Positions 16,132 through 24,062 of a stretch of DNA of 34,318 nt are shown here, piece after piece. The translations under genes were made by a program, and so were the position numbers. The DNA is from an uncultured Pseudoxanthomonas sp. (GTDB lineage: Bacteria; Pseudomonadota; Gammaproteobacteria; Xanthomonadales; Xanthomonadaceae), in the NCBI GenBank assembly GCA_937975725.1, contig CALJUL010000086.1, forward strand, positions 1 through 34,318, given 5' to 3'. The notes under the pieces are model-generated. The model made no database searches, was not told the origin of the DNA, and saw only the letters and a list, made by a program, of their open reading frames with translations. Every line of letters begins with the position of its first letter. Positions within the stretch are counted from its first letter, which is position 1.

Positions 16132-16578
16132 TCAGCCCATGGCGGCCAATTCGAGGGGAGCAGCACCCACCCGTTCGCGCGCGGCCGGGGAAGCGGTGCG
16201 GCGGTACGGGCGCGACGCCCGGTAGGCTTCGACGAGCTGCTGCAAGGGCAGCGCCATGTCCGGATACGCCTGCAACGAGGCGATCACCTGGTCCCAGATG
16301 CCGTCCTGCGCCCAGCGGGTGAAGCGCACGTAGATGCTGTGCCAGGCGCCGCAATGCGTTTCCAGGCGCCCCCACGGCTGCTGGGTGACCGCGATCCAGA
16401 CGACCGCCTCGAGGAACCGGCGCGTCCGGCTGTTGTTGATGGCGCGCGCCCGGATCAGGGGGGGCAGGCTGGCGACGATGCGCTGCCAGCGCGGGTCGTC
16501 CAGGGCGATGGCCGGCAGCCCGAGCCCGCCCGGGACTCCGTGTTGGCCTTGCGGGATGGATCGCTCGACGCAGGTCAT
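16132..16578 (-). CDS. Stand-alone IS5-OrfA-like (DUF4096) protein
   Basis: Protein of 148 residues. The central part (about 25-105) matches the N-terminal helix-turn-helix domain of IS5-family transposases: PRWQRIVASLPP, TRRFLEAVVWIAVTQQPWGRL, AWHSIYVRFTRWAQDGIWDQV. The DDE catalytic part is absent; downstream are only a short C-terminal tail and non-coding DNA. I chose the ATG at 16578 because AAGGAG sits at good spacing. No terminal inverted repeats or target duplication were recognised around it. It is either a relic of an old insertion or a retained DNA-binding protein; the intact frame and strong ribosome-binding site favour the second. A neighbouring DDE frame was looked for and not found. 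Confidence 0.65.
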   Translation of the reverse strand: MTCVERSIPQGQHGVPGGLGLPAIALDDPRWQRIVASLPPLIRARAINNSRTRRFLEAVVWIAVTQQPWGRLETHCGAWHSIYVRFTRWAQDGIWDQVIASLQAYPDMALPLQQLVEAYRASRPYRRTASPAARERVGAAPLELAAMG

Positions 16579-16841
16579 CGCGCTCACTCCTTTCCGTTTT
16601 CGTTCCGTTGCGGCGCTTCCTGCGCCCGCACGCGGCCCCTGCGGATGAATTCGGCAATCGGTCAAAGCAAAGGACATGCGCGGCAGGAGGCCCGGTCGAA
16701 AGTTCCCGGCCGGGCGGCGCAATTTATGTACTGGTCAGTTTGATATTCAGGAGATGTTGTGAGGCGGTGCGGATACTGCGCAGGCGGTCGCTTCCCGGCC
16801 GCGATCCACCAAAACAAAAACGAGAGAACAGAGGCGTTCCC

Positions 16842-17423
16842 ATGAAGAAGTCCTTGCTTGCCCTGACCCTGCTGGCTGCCGCTCCCTTCGCCGCTTCGGC
16901 CGCCGAGGGCGTGTCCTACAACTACGTCGAAGGCGGTTACACCGCGACCAACATCGACGGCCCCGACGCCGACGGCTGGGCGCTGAAAGGCTCCGTCGCC
17001 GTGCATCCCAACTTCCATCTCTTCGCCGACTACAGCAACCAGGAAGTCGACGACGTCAACGTCGGCTTCGACCAGTGGCGCATCGGCGTGGGCTACAACC
17101 ACGAGCTGTCGCAGCGCGTCGACCTGCTGACCCGCGTGGCCTACGAGAAGGCGAAGACCGACAGCTTCACCGTCGGCGGCCAGCGCTTCCCCGGCCTCAG
17201 CGCCGACGGCTACAGCGTGGAAGTCGGCGTGAACAGCGCGCTGACCAACCGCCTCAACGGCTACGCGCTGGCGGGCTACGAAGACGGCGACGACTACGAC
17301 GGCGAGTTCTACGGCCGCCTCGGCGCGCAGGTGAAGTTCACCCCGAACTGGAGCGCTTCGGCCGACGTCAAGCTGGTCGACGGCGACACCCAGTGGTTCG
17401 TCGGCCCGCGCTTCTCCTGGTAA
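16842..17423 (+). CDS. ax21: Ax21-family outer-membrane beta-barrel protein
   Basis: Protein of 193 residues with a signal peptide (cleavage near ASA-A, residue 20). The mature part is a small beta-barrel with alternating aromatic strands and a C-terminal WFVGPRFSW. It matches Ax21 proteins of Xanthomonas and Stenotrophomonas in the segments SYNYVEGGY, SVAVHPNFHLF, GYSVE, LAGYED and EFYGRLGAQVKF. Earlier claims that Ax21 is a quorum signal or immune elicitor were withdrawn; the safer description is an outer-membrane or vesicle-associated protein of unclear role. The ATG has GAGG upstream. The gene stands alone, with an intrinsic terminator after it. Family assignment is confident, function is open. 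Confidence 0.92.
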   Translation: MKKSLLALTLLAAAPFAASAAEGVSYNYVEGGYTATNIDGPDADGWALKGSVAVHPNFHLFADYSNQEVDDVNVGFDQWRIGVGYNHELSQRVDLLTRVAYEKAKTDSFTVGGQRFPGLSADGYSVEVGVNSALTNRLNGYALAGYEDGDDYDGEFYGRLGAQVKFTPNWSASADVKLVDGDTQWFVGPRFSW

Positions 17424-17480
17424 CCGGCGGCAGACGTTCCCCGCGACGCGTCCCCTCCCTCTCTCCCCGCGTCGCACCCC

Positions 17481-17512
17481 AAAGCCCGGCCCTGGTGGCC
17501 GGGCTTTTCTTT
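17481..17512 (+). terminator. Intrinsic terminator after the ax21-like gene
   Basis: An 11-bp stem (17481-17491 with 17497-17507, 5-nt loop) is followed by TTTTCTTT on the plus strand. It lies 58 nt past the stop codon. Confidence 0.9.
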
Positions 17513-17702
17513 GCGCGCTTGCGGGCGGGCTTGGCAGATCGGAGCCGATGGAGCGGAACGCCCCCATCGAACGGCATGCGTTGCATGCGGGCGCACTCGG
17601 TTTGCCCGACATGCGGCGGAAGGATCGTCCTGGCCTGCACTGCGAATGCCCGGACACCATGGCGGCAGTCCGCGATGTGCGGGAAAGCGAATCACAGGCA
17701 AG

Positions 17703-17730
17703 AAAAAGCCCGGCATCGCGCCGGGCCTTC
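17703..17730 (-). terminator. Intrinsic terminator after gpsA
   Basis: A GC-rich stem (GCCCGGC with GCCGGGC, 5-nt loop, centred near 17717) is followed on the minus strand by TTTTTC. It lies about 60 nt beyond the gpsA stop codon. Confidence 0.85.
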
Positions 17731-17790
17731 GTGGCATGCGGAAGGCAGGACGCCTGCAACTTCCTGCATCGCGCGACTCGATGCGCCGCG

Positions 17791-18828
17791 CTACTTGAAC
17801 AGCGTCTCCGGATACTCCGGCTTCTGCTCGCGGGACAGCAGCATGCGCAGGCCGTCGGTGGGCGTCAGGTCGCCGTGCAGCACGGCGCGCACGGCGCTGG
17901 AAATCGGCAGGTCGATGCCGTGGCGGTCGGCCAGGCGCATCACTTCGTCGGCGGTCTGCACGGATTCCACCACCTGGCCGATCTCGCGCACGGCATCCTG
18001 CAACGATTGGCCGCGGCCCAGCGCCAGACCCAGGCGGCGGTTGCGCGACAGATCGCCGGTGCAGGTCAGCACCAGGTCGCCCAGCCCGGCTAGGCCCATC
18101 AGAGTCTCCGGCTTGGCGCCGATGGCGGCGGACAGGCGCAGCATTTCGTTGAGGCCGCGGGTGATCAGGCCGGCGCGCGCGTTGAGGCCAAGCTGCATGC
18201 CGTCGGCCACGCCGGTGGCCACCGCCAGCACGTTCTTCATCGCGCCACCGAGTTCGGCGCCGACCATGTCGTCGCCGGTGTAGGCGCGGAAGGCCGGGCC
18301 ATGCATCACGTCCGCCACCGCCTGCGCGAACGCCGCGTCGGCGCCGTGCACGGTCACCGCGGTGGGCAGGCCCAGCGCGACTTCCTTGGCAAAGGACGGG
18401 CCGGTGACCACGGCCAGCGGCACGGCGGGACCGAGGATGTCCTCGGCCACTTCGTGCAGGAAGCGGCCGGAACCCGGCTCGAAGCCCTTGGTCGCCCACG
18501 CCACGCCGGCGTGCGCGGGCCGCAGCGGAGCCAGCTTGCGCAAGGTCTCGGTGAACGCATGCGAAGGCACCACCACCAGCACCTGGTCGGCGCCGTGCAG
18601 CGCGGCGGCCAGGTCGGTGGTGGCCCGCAGGTTGGACGGCAGCGGGATGCCGGGCAGGTAGCGGGTGTTTTCGTGGCGCGCGTCGATGGCTTCGACCATC
18701 GCGGCGTCACGGCCCCACAGGGTCACCGCATGGCCGTGCCGCGCCATCAGCGCGGCGAGCGCGGTGCCCCAGGAACCGGCCCCGAGCACCGCGACCTGCA
18801 ACGGCGTTTCCGTTTGCGGTTCGGTCAT
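17791..18828 (-). CDS. gpsA: NAD(P)+-dependent glycerol-3-phosphate dehydrogenase
   Basis: Cytosolic enzyme of 345 residues that reduces dihydroxyacetone phosphate to sn-glycerol-3-phosphate, the backbone for phospholipids. It has the Rossmann dinucleotide motif GAGSWG (16-21), GPSFAKEV (143-150), the catalytic lysine region ELGGAMKNV (Lys198), and the C-terminal motif GLGDLVLTCTGDLSRNRRLG. The ATG at 18828 follows AGGGGTGAGGG. It is the last gene of a leftward rhodanese-secB-gpsA group, an order shared with enterobacteria apart from a missing grxC. Confidence 0.97.
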   Translation of the reverse strand: MTEPQTETPLQVAVLGAGSWGTALAALMARHGHAVTLWGRDAAMVEAIDARHENTRYLPGIPLPSNLRATTDLAAALHGADQVLVVVPSHAFTETLRKLAPLRPAHAGVAWATKGFEPGSGRFLHEVAEDILGPAVPLAVVTGPSFAKEVALGLPTAVTVHGADAAFAQAVADVMHGPAFRAYTGDDMVGAELGGAMKNVLAVATGVADGMQLGLNARAGLITRGLNEMLRLSAAIGAKPETLMGLAGLGDLVLTCTGDLSRNRRLGLALGRGQSLQDAVREIGQVVESVQTADEVMRLADRHGIDLPISSAVRAVLHGDLTPTDGLRMLLSREQKPEYPETLFK

Positions 18829-18877
18829 CCCTCACCCCTGCGCGAAGGCCCGCCCTGCCGGGCGCGCGGCCCCCGGA

Positions 18878-19399
18878 TCAGGCGTTGCCCGCGGGTTCGG
18901 AGTTGGCCAGCTCGGCGCTGCCGCCGGCCTGCGCGTTGCGCTGGCGCAGCGATTCGGCGTACAGCGCGTCGAAGTTGATCGGCTGCAGGAAGAACGGCGG
19001 GAAGCCGCCGGCCTGCACCAGGTCGCTCACCAGTTGGCGCACGTAGGGGAACAGGATGTTCGGGCACTGCGTGCCCAGCAGCACGTCGATGGCCTGCGGG
19101 TCCAGGTTGATCAGGCCGAAGACGCCGGCCTGCTGCACTTCGGCCACGTAGGCAGTCTTGTCGCCGGCCTTGCAGGTCAGGGTCACGCCCAGCACCACTT
19201 CGAAGGCGTTCTCGCCCAGGCGCTGCACGCGCTGGTTGAGGTTGAGCTGCAGTTCCGGCTGCACGTTCTCGGCGAAGATCGCCGGGGCGCCGGGGGCTTC
19301 GAAAGAAACGTCCTTGACGTAGATCTTCTCGACAGTGAAAGCGGGGCCAGCGGCTTCGGCGGCAGGCGCGACCGCGCCGTTGGTGGTCTCGTCGGACAT
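18878..19399 (-). CDS. secB: Protein-export chaperone SecB
   Basis: Cytosolic tetrameric chaperone of 173 residues that keeps outer-membrane and periplasmic precursors unfolded and hands them to SecA. Family segments are visible: KIYVKDVSFEAPGAP at the N-terminal strand, LTCKAGDKTAYVAEVQQAGVF, and LLGTQCPNILFPYVRQLVSDLVQAGGFPP. The ATG has CGGAG upstream. Its gene lies 49 nt before gpsA and is probably in the same transcript. With the many barrel proteins encoded in this window, SecB clients are plentiful, but that is context only. Confidence 0.97.
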   Translation of the reverse strand: MSDETTNGAVAPAAEAAGPAFTVEKIYVKDVSFEAPGAPAIFAENVQPELQLNLNQRVQRLGENAFEVVLGVTLTCKAGDKTAYVAEVQQAGVFGLINLDPQAIDVLLGTQCPNILFPYVRQLVSDLVQAGGFPPFFLQPINFDALYAESLRQRNAQAGGSAELANSEPAGNA

Positions 19400-19501
19400 T
19401 TCTTGACTCCGGAATCTCGGGATTGGTGCGGTGAATGGGAGATTATGGCATGGCGCCGCCGCGGCCCTGGTTCAAGGGGGGCGGTGCGGCCAGCGGCGGG
19501 C

Positions 19502-19945
19502 TCAGCGGCCCTTGACCAGGGGCAGGTCGGCCTGCTGCCAGGCGGCGACGCCGCCGTCCAGCCAGTAGACCTTCTCGAAGCCGGCCTTCTTCAGGCGCTT
19601 GGCGGCCCCGGCCGACGCCTGCCCGGTGCGGCACACCAGCACCACCGGCAGCGACCTGGCCGCGGCCAGCAGTTTGTTCTCGGGGTCGAAGCTGCTCGGC
19701 AGCACGTTGCGGCTGCCGGCGATGTGGCCCTTCTCGTAGTCGTTGCTGGCCGACAGGTCCACGACCAGCGCGTTCTCGCTGTTGACCAGTTGGGTCAGCT
19801 CGGCCGGGCGCAGCGCCTTGTAGCCGCGGAACAGGCGGGAGATCTCGGTGTAGACCAGGGCGACCGTCAGGCCCAGCAATGCCAGCGATAGCATCTGGTT
19901 CCAGGGCGAACGGGTGGCGAAGGCCAGGATTTCTTCGAAATTCAC
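19502..19945 (-). CDS. Membrane-anchored rhodanese-like protein (YibN-like)
   Basis: Protein of 147 residues with one N-terminal transmembrane segment (about 16-33) and a cytosolic rhodanese domain (about 45-140). The active-loop cysteine is present in VCRTGQASAG. YibN of E. coli has the same layout and also lies upstream of secB and gpsA. I used the GTG at 19945 because VNFEEIL then aligns with the start of YibN; the frame stays open to another GTG at 19984, 13 codons upstream. Neither has a strong ribosome-binding site. The sulfur-transfer substrate is unknown. Confidence 0.85.
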   Translation of the reverse strand: MNFEEILAFATRSPWNQMLSLALLGLTVALVYTEISRLFRGYKALRPAELTQLVNSENALVVDLSASNDYEKGHIAGSRNVLPSSFDPENKLLAAARSLPVVLVCRTGQASAGAAKRLKKAGFEKVYWLDGGVAAWQQADLPLVKGR

Positions 19946-20006
19946 GGGCGATGGCGGCAGTGGAGCGGGCGGCGATTGTCGCACAGGACGCCGCCGCGCC
20001 GGCGGG

Positions 20007-20429
20007 TCATTCGCCGTTCCACAGGTCCGGCAGGCCCACCGCCAGCCACCAGCGCTTGGCCTGCGGATCCCAGCGCCAGCGCTCGCGGTAGCGCAGCGTG
20101 CGTTCGGCCATGGTGTGCTTGTTGATCACGCGCAGTTCGATGCTGCGTTCCACCGCGCCGTCCGGGCCGACGCTGCTGGCCAGGTCGCGGTAACCGGAAA
20201 TCTGCACCTGCCGGTAGCGCTCGAACTCCAGTTCGGTCATCGGGTGACCGGCGCGGTAGTCGGGATCGACCGCCTGCCAGGCGTCCTCGAATTCGCCCCA
20301 GCGGACCGCGGCCGCGTACGCGTCCTGCACCTGTTGCAGCCTGCCGCGCTGCATGCGGTTCTGCGCGGTCGCCGGCGCCAGTACCGCCAGCAGGACCGCC
20401 GCCATCCACCATCGCCCGATCAGCCGCAT
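20007..20429 (-). CDS. Small secreted protein of unknown function
   Basis: Protein of 140 residues with a clear signal peptide (cleavage near APATA-Q, residue 22) and no lipobox or membrane anchor in the mature part. The mature chain is rich in aromatic and basic residues, with YRAGHPMTELEFERYRQVQISGYRD and a C-terminal RYRERWRWDPQAKRWWLAVG. The strand pattern could fit a small alpha+beta (NTF2-like) fold, but I do not recognise a family. The ATG has GGAGAAGG upstream. It lies between the rhodanese and thioesterase genes on the same strand. Confidence 0.8.
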   Translation of the reverse strand: MRLIGRWWMAAVLLAVLAPATAQNRMQRGRLQQVQDAYAAAVRWGEFEDAWQAVDPDYRAGHPMTELEFERYRQVQISGYRDLASSVGPDGAVERSIELRVINKHTMAERTLRYRERWRWDPQAKRWWLAVGLPDLWNGE

Positions 20430-20456
20430 CGCCTTCTCCCCGTGTCCGCCCGCATG

Positions 20457-20915
20457 CTACCGCTTGGCCAGCGCGACGAAACGGCCGGCCAGCGTGGTCG
20501 CCAGCCCGCCTTCAGGCAGCGGCACCTCGGCCTCCACCTGGATGCGCGCGCGGCCGCGCTGGCGCAGGGTGTCGACGAAGCCTTCCCAGTCCTGCCCCTC
20601 GGCCAGCGCCGCCTCGGCCACCAGGTCGGCCCGCAGCGGCGCCAAGTAGCGGATCTGGCTGTCGGCCACGTACACCTCCGCCTCCACTCCCGCCAGCCGC
20701 AACTGCAACGTCACCAGGCCCCAGCCGGCCACCGTCATCAGCGACGTCAGGCTCCCGCCGAACGCGGTGCCCTTGTCGTTGACGTTGGCCGACAGCGGCG
20801 CGGCCAAGCGCAGGCGGCCGTCGCGGAAGCCCGCCACGTCCACCCGCATCGCCGCCACCGGCGGCATGCCGCGGCAGTGGTCGCGCAGTTCCTGCAGGGC
20901 GTCTTCCAGACTCAT
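20457..20915 (-). CDS. YiiD C-terminal-type hotdog thioesterase
   Basis: Protein of 152 residues made only of the hotdog-fold thioesterase domain found at the C-terminus of E. coli YiiD. The signature NVNDKGTAFGGSLTSLMTVAGW (about 45-66) covers the central helix and its acidic/polar active-site residues. It presumably hydrolyses an acyl-CoA or acyl-ACP; the substrate is unknown. The GNAT acetyltransferase half of YiiD is absent. Its start lies only 16 nt from the divergent hemD start, so the two promoters must overlap the coding regions. Confidence 0.85.
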   Translation of the reverse strand: MSLEDALQELRDHCRGMPPVAAMRVDVAGFRDGRLRLAAPLSANVNDKGTAFGGSLTSLMTVAGWGLVTLQLRLAGVEAEVYVADSQIRYLAPLRADLVAEAALAEGQDWEGFVDTLRQRGRARIQVEAEVPLPEGGLATTLAGRFVALAKR

Positions 20916-20931
20916 CGCTCATAATCCGCGC

Positions 20932-21702
20932 ATGGGGATTCCCGCGCCGCCGGCATGGTACGTCATCTCGCTGCGACCGCAGGGCGCGCACGAGGCCCTG
21001 CGCCGCGCCGCGCAACGCCGCGGCGCCGGACTGCTGGCGCTTTCGCCCTGGCGCATCCGCGCCAGCGACGACGACGCCACGCGCGAAGCGCTGCGCGCGG
21101 CCCTCGACGCCCGCCGGGTGCTGTTCACCAGCCCGGCGGCCGTGGCGGCGGCGCAGCGCCTGCTGCCGCTGCGCGCGCGGGACGGCCAGACCTGGCTGGC
21201 GGTCGGCGCCGGCACCGCCGACGCGCTGCGGCGCGCGGGCATCGCCGAGGTCGTCGCGCCCCGGCGCATGGACAGCGAAGGCCTGCTGGCGCTGCCCGTC
21301 CTGCGCGACGTGGCGGGCCAACCGATCGGCTTCGTCACCGCGCCCGACGGACGCAACCTGCTGGCGCCGACCCTGCTCGCCCGCGGCGCGGTGCTGCGGC
21401 GCGCCGAGGTCTACCGGCGCGAGCCGGTCGCGTTTTCCGCGAAGGCGCTGCGGCGGCTGGAACGGCTGGACCGTCCGGCCTGCCTGCTGCTGAGCAGCGG
21501 CGGCGCATTGGAACACGCCCTGGCACGGCTGCCACCGCCGCTGCTGGACACCCTGCGCGGCGCCACGGTGGTCGCCGCCAGCGAACGCCTGGCCGAAGCC
21601 GCGCGCCGGTCCGGCTTCGCCCGGGTGGTCCGCGCCGAAGGGCCGCGCCCGGCGCAGTTGCTGGACGCCGCCGGCGCGGCCATGGACGCGCGCATCCGTT
21701 AG
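20932..21702 (+). CDS. hemD: Uroporphyrinogen-III synthase
   Basis: Cytosolic enzyme of 256 residues that cyclises hydroxymethylbilane to uroporphyrinogen III in haem synthesis. HemD sequences are poorly conserved. The assignment rests on the two-domain alternating pattern (VLFTSPAAVAAA, FVTAPDGRNLLAPTLLARGAVLRRAEVYRREP, LLLSSGGALEHAL) and on the following hemX and hemY. The segment RRAEVYRREP is the family's best marker. The ATG at 20932 has no strong ribosome-binding site. hemC is not adjacent, so it must lie elsewhere. Confidence 0.92.
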   Translation: MGIPAPPAWYVISLRPQGAHEALRRAAQRRGAGLLALSPWRIRASDDDATREALRAALDARRVLFTSPAAVAAAQRLLPLRARDGQTWLAVGAGTADALRRAGIAEVVAPRRMDSEGLLALPVLRDVAGQPIGFVTAPDGRNLLAPTLLARGAVLRRAEVYRREPVAFSAKALRRLERLDRPACLLLSSGGALEHALARLPPPLLDTLRGATVVAASERLAEAARRSGFARVVRAEGPRPAQLLDAAGAAMDARIR

Positions 21703-21749
21703 CATTTGCGCAAGCGATCATCGCCCTGCGATCGGACAAGGATGCTTGC

Positions 21750-22781
21750 GTGAACGACGAATCCCCGGCAACGCCCCGCTCCACCGGCCGACGCGGCCTG
21801 ATCGTGGCGCTGGTCGTCGTCCTCGTGGCCGGCCTCGGCGCCTGGCGCGGCTGGGCGTGGTGGCAGGCGCGGCAGGCGGCCACGCAGGACGCCGCCGCCG
21901 ACGCGGTGCAGCGCATCGCCGCGCTGGAATCGCGAGTTGAACTGCTGCGCAGCGAGCAGCGCAAGCAGGCCCAGCGCCTGCAGGACGCCGCTGCCACCAA
22001 CCGCATCCTGCGCGACGAAGTGCTCGGCCTGGGCCAGCGCGGCGCGCTGCTGGAGGAAACCGTCGCGCGCCTGGCCGATCCCGACCGCCACGGCGCGCAG
22101 GCGCTGCGCCTGGACGAAGTGGAGATGCTGCTGTCGCAGGCCGCGCAGCGGCTGGCGATCGCCCACGACATCGAAGGCGCCAAGCGCGCCTACGCGCTGG
22201 CCGGCGGCATGCTCGACGGCGTGGACGACCACCGCCTGCTCAACCTCAAGCAGGCGCTGGCGCAGGAGCGTTCGGCGCTGGACGCGCTCGGCCCGGGACC
22301 GCAGGCCGAGCAGGCGCGCCAACTCGATGCATTGGCGCTGGCGGTGGCCGGGCTCGCGCGCGCGCCGTCGCGCGCGCAACTGGACGCCTCCGCGCCGCGC
22401 CCGGCCTGGCAGCGCATGCTGGCGCCGCTGGTGGACGTGCGCCCCACCCGCGACGCCACCCTGATCGCACCGGCCGAACGCACCGCCGCCGAAGCCGCGT
22501 TGCAGGTCGAATTCAGCCTGGCCCGCGCCGCACTGGAACGCGGCAGCGACGCCGACTACCGCGCCGCGCTCGCGCGCATCGGCGCCTGGCTGGCCAAGCT
22601 GTGGCCGGATTCACCCGCCCTGCACCAGGCACAGGGTCAACTGAAGGCCATGGAACAGACCACCGCCCCGCCCGATCCCGCCATCCTCGGCAGCACCCTG
22701 CAGCAATTGCGCGTGCTGCGCGGCGGCGGCCTCCGTCTGCCGGCCGCGCCGGCCACCCGCGAAGCACCGGTGGCGCCATGA
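21750..22781 (+). CDS. hemX: HemX-family membrane protein
   Basis: Inner-membrane protein of 343 residues with one N-terminal transmembrane helix (about 16-35), a coiled-coil stretch (about 45-110) and a helical periplasmic-side domain. The GTG at 21750 is chosen because AAGGA lies upstream at good spacing and a cytosolic charged N-terminus precedes the helix. HemX is often annotated as a uroporphyrinogen methyltransferase, but it lacks the SAM-binding domain of such enzymes. It probably helps organise haem-synthesis proteins. The stop overlaps the hemY start (ATGA). Confidence 0.9.
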   Translation: MNDESPATPRSTGRRGLIVALVVVLVAGLGAWRGWAWWQARQAATQDAAADAVQRIAALESRVELLRSEQRKQAQRLQDAAATNRILRDEVLGLGQRGALLEETVARLADPDRHGAQALRLDEVEMLLSQAAQRLAIAHDIEGAKRAYALAGGMLDGVDDHRLLNLKQALAQERSALDALGPGPQAEQARQLDALALAVAGLARAPSRAQLDASAPRPAWQRMLAPLVDVRPTRDATLIAPAERTAAEAALQVEFSLARAALERGSDADYRAALARIGAWLAKLWPDSPALHQAQGQLKAMEQTTAPPDPAILGSTLQQLRVLRGGGLRLPAAPATREAPVAP

Positions 22782-24037
22782 AGACCTTCCGCACCGTCGT
22801 CGTCCTGCTGCTGCTCGTCCTGCTGGGCGTGCTGGCCTCGCAATGGCTGGCCACCACCGACCGCGACCTGGGCGAAGTGTTCGTCCGCTTCGCCGGCTAC
22901 GACCTGCACACCAACGTGCCGCGCGCGCTGTTCACGCTGCTGGCGGTGGCGGTGCTGCTGTGGATCGCCGGCCGCCTGCTGGCGCTGCCGTTCCGCGCCT
23001 GGGGCCGCTACCGCCGCAAGCAGGCGCGCGCGCGCCTGATCGACGGGCTGGACGCGCTGCACGCGGGCCATTGGCAGAAGGCCGGCAAGCTGCTGGAACG
23101 CGCCGCCGAAGACGACGAGGTCGCCACCATCGCGCACATCGCCGCGGTGCGCGCCGCCGAAGCGCGCGGCGACGAGGCCGCGGTGCAGCGCCACCTGGAC
23201 GCACTCGCCGCACGCGCGCCGGCCGCGCACGCCGTAACCGCCGCGCAGCGCGCGCTGGCGTTGGCGAGCCCGGAGGAAGCCCTCGCCGCGCTCGACGCCA
23301 CCGCCGCGCAGCCCTTGCCGCCGCGCGGCCTGGCGCTGCGCGCAGACGCCCTGGCGGCGGCCGGCCGCGCCGGCGAAGCCTACGGCCTGCTCGGCGCGCT
23401 GAAGCAGCAGCAGGCGCTGGCGCCGGCGGCGCTCGACGCACTGGAAAGCCGCCTGGCCGCGCAGTCGCTGCGCGAGGCCGCCGATCCCAACGTCTTGGCC
23501 GAGCGCTGGGAAAGCCTGGCCAAGCCGCTGCGCAGCCAGCCGGAAGCCGTGGCCGCCTATGCCGAACGCGCCGCCGCGCTGCGCTGGGAAGACGCCGCCG
23601 TGCGCAGCATCGAGCAGGCGCTGGACACGCACTGGGACGAATCACTGGCCGCGCTGTACGGCCGCCTGCCCGTCGGCAAGCTGGACTCGCGCCGCGCCAG
23701 CGCGCAGCGCTGGCTGCAGGCGCATCCGGCCAGTCCCGCGCTGCTGGTCACGCTGGGGCGGCTGGCGCGCCTGCAAGGGCAACCGGTGCAGGCGCAGGAT
23801 TTCCTGCATCGCGCGCTCGCCCAAGGCGCCGGCGCGGACGCCTGGGAAGAACTGGGCGAAGGCTTCGCGGCCGCCGGCGACGCCGCGCTGGCGCAACAGT
23901 GCTACGGCAACGCGCTGAAGGCAGCACGCGGCCAGTCGGCGCCGGCGCTGCCGGTGCGCGACCTGCGCCAGACCATCCACGACGAGGCCGTGCGCGAAGA
24001 GCGCGACCAGCACGGCCTGCCGCGGCTGCGCGACTGA
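22778..24037 (+). CDS. hemY: HemY-family tetratricopeptide membrane protein
   Basis: Protein of 419 residues with two N-terminal transmembrane helices (about 5-22 and 50-70) followed by an all-helical TPR-like region to the C-terminus. The N-terminal segment with GYDLHTN is typical of proteobacterial HemY, which is unrelated to the Gram-positive protoporphyrinogen oxidase of the same name. It is thought to support late haem synthesis through protein contacts. Translation is coupled to hemX by the ATGA overlap. It ends in a bidirectional hairpin shared with the convergent DUF4349 gene. Confidence 0.92.
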   Translation: MKTFRTVVVLLLLVLLGVLASQWLATTDRDLGEVFVRFAGYDLHTNVPRALFTLLAVAVLLWIAGRLLALPFRAWGRYRRKQARARLIDGLDALHAGHWQKAGKLLERAAEDDEVATIAHIAAVRAAEARGDEAAVQRHLDALAARAPAAHAVTAAQRALALASPEEALAALDATAAQPLPPRGLALRADALAAAGRAGEAYGLLGALKQQQALAPAALDALESRLAAQSLREAADPNVLAERWESLAKPLRSQPEAVAAYAERAAALRWEDAAVRSIEQALDTHWDESLAALYGRLPVGKLDSRRASAQRWLQAHPASPALLVTLGRLARLQGQPVQAQDFLHRALAQGAGADAWEELGEGFAAAGDAALAQQCYGNALKAARGQSAPALPVRDLRQTIHDEAVREERDQHGLPRLRD

Positions 24038-24040
24038 ACC

Positions 24041-24062
24041 GCCGCGGGCTTCAGCCCGCGGC
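24041..24062. terminator. Bidirectional hairpin between hemY and the DUF4349 gene
   Basis: A 9-bp perfect stem (24041-24049 with 24054-24062) with a TTCA loop serves the convergent genes hemY and DUF4349. It contains the last three codons and the stop of the DUF4349 gene. Its core GGGCTTCAGCCC resembles the REP-type doublet at 28169, so it may be derived from a REP element. Confidence 0.65.

Larger units (their letters stand above)
17424..17790. other. Convergent gap with two terminators and no gene
   Basis: This 367-nt gap lies between the convergent ax21-like and gpsA genes. Besides the two terminators listed separately I see no supported gene or repeat in it. Confidence 0.6.

Noticed and set aside
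16700..16780. AT-richer stretch before the ax21-like gene as a defined promoter
   Set aside because: TTTATG and TATTCA are present but the spacing is about 15 nt and no second support exists, so no promoter is listed.
21750..22781. hemX product as a uroporphyrinogen-III methyltransferase
   Set aside because: No SAM-binding or methyltransferase motif is visible; only a membrane helix and coiled-coil/helical region are present.
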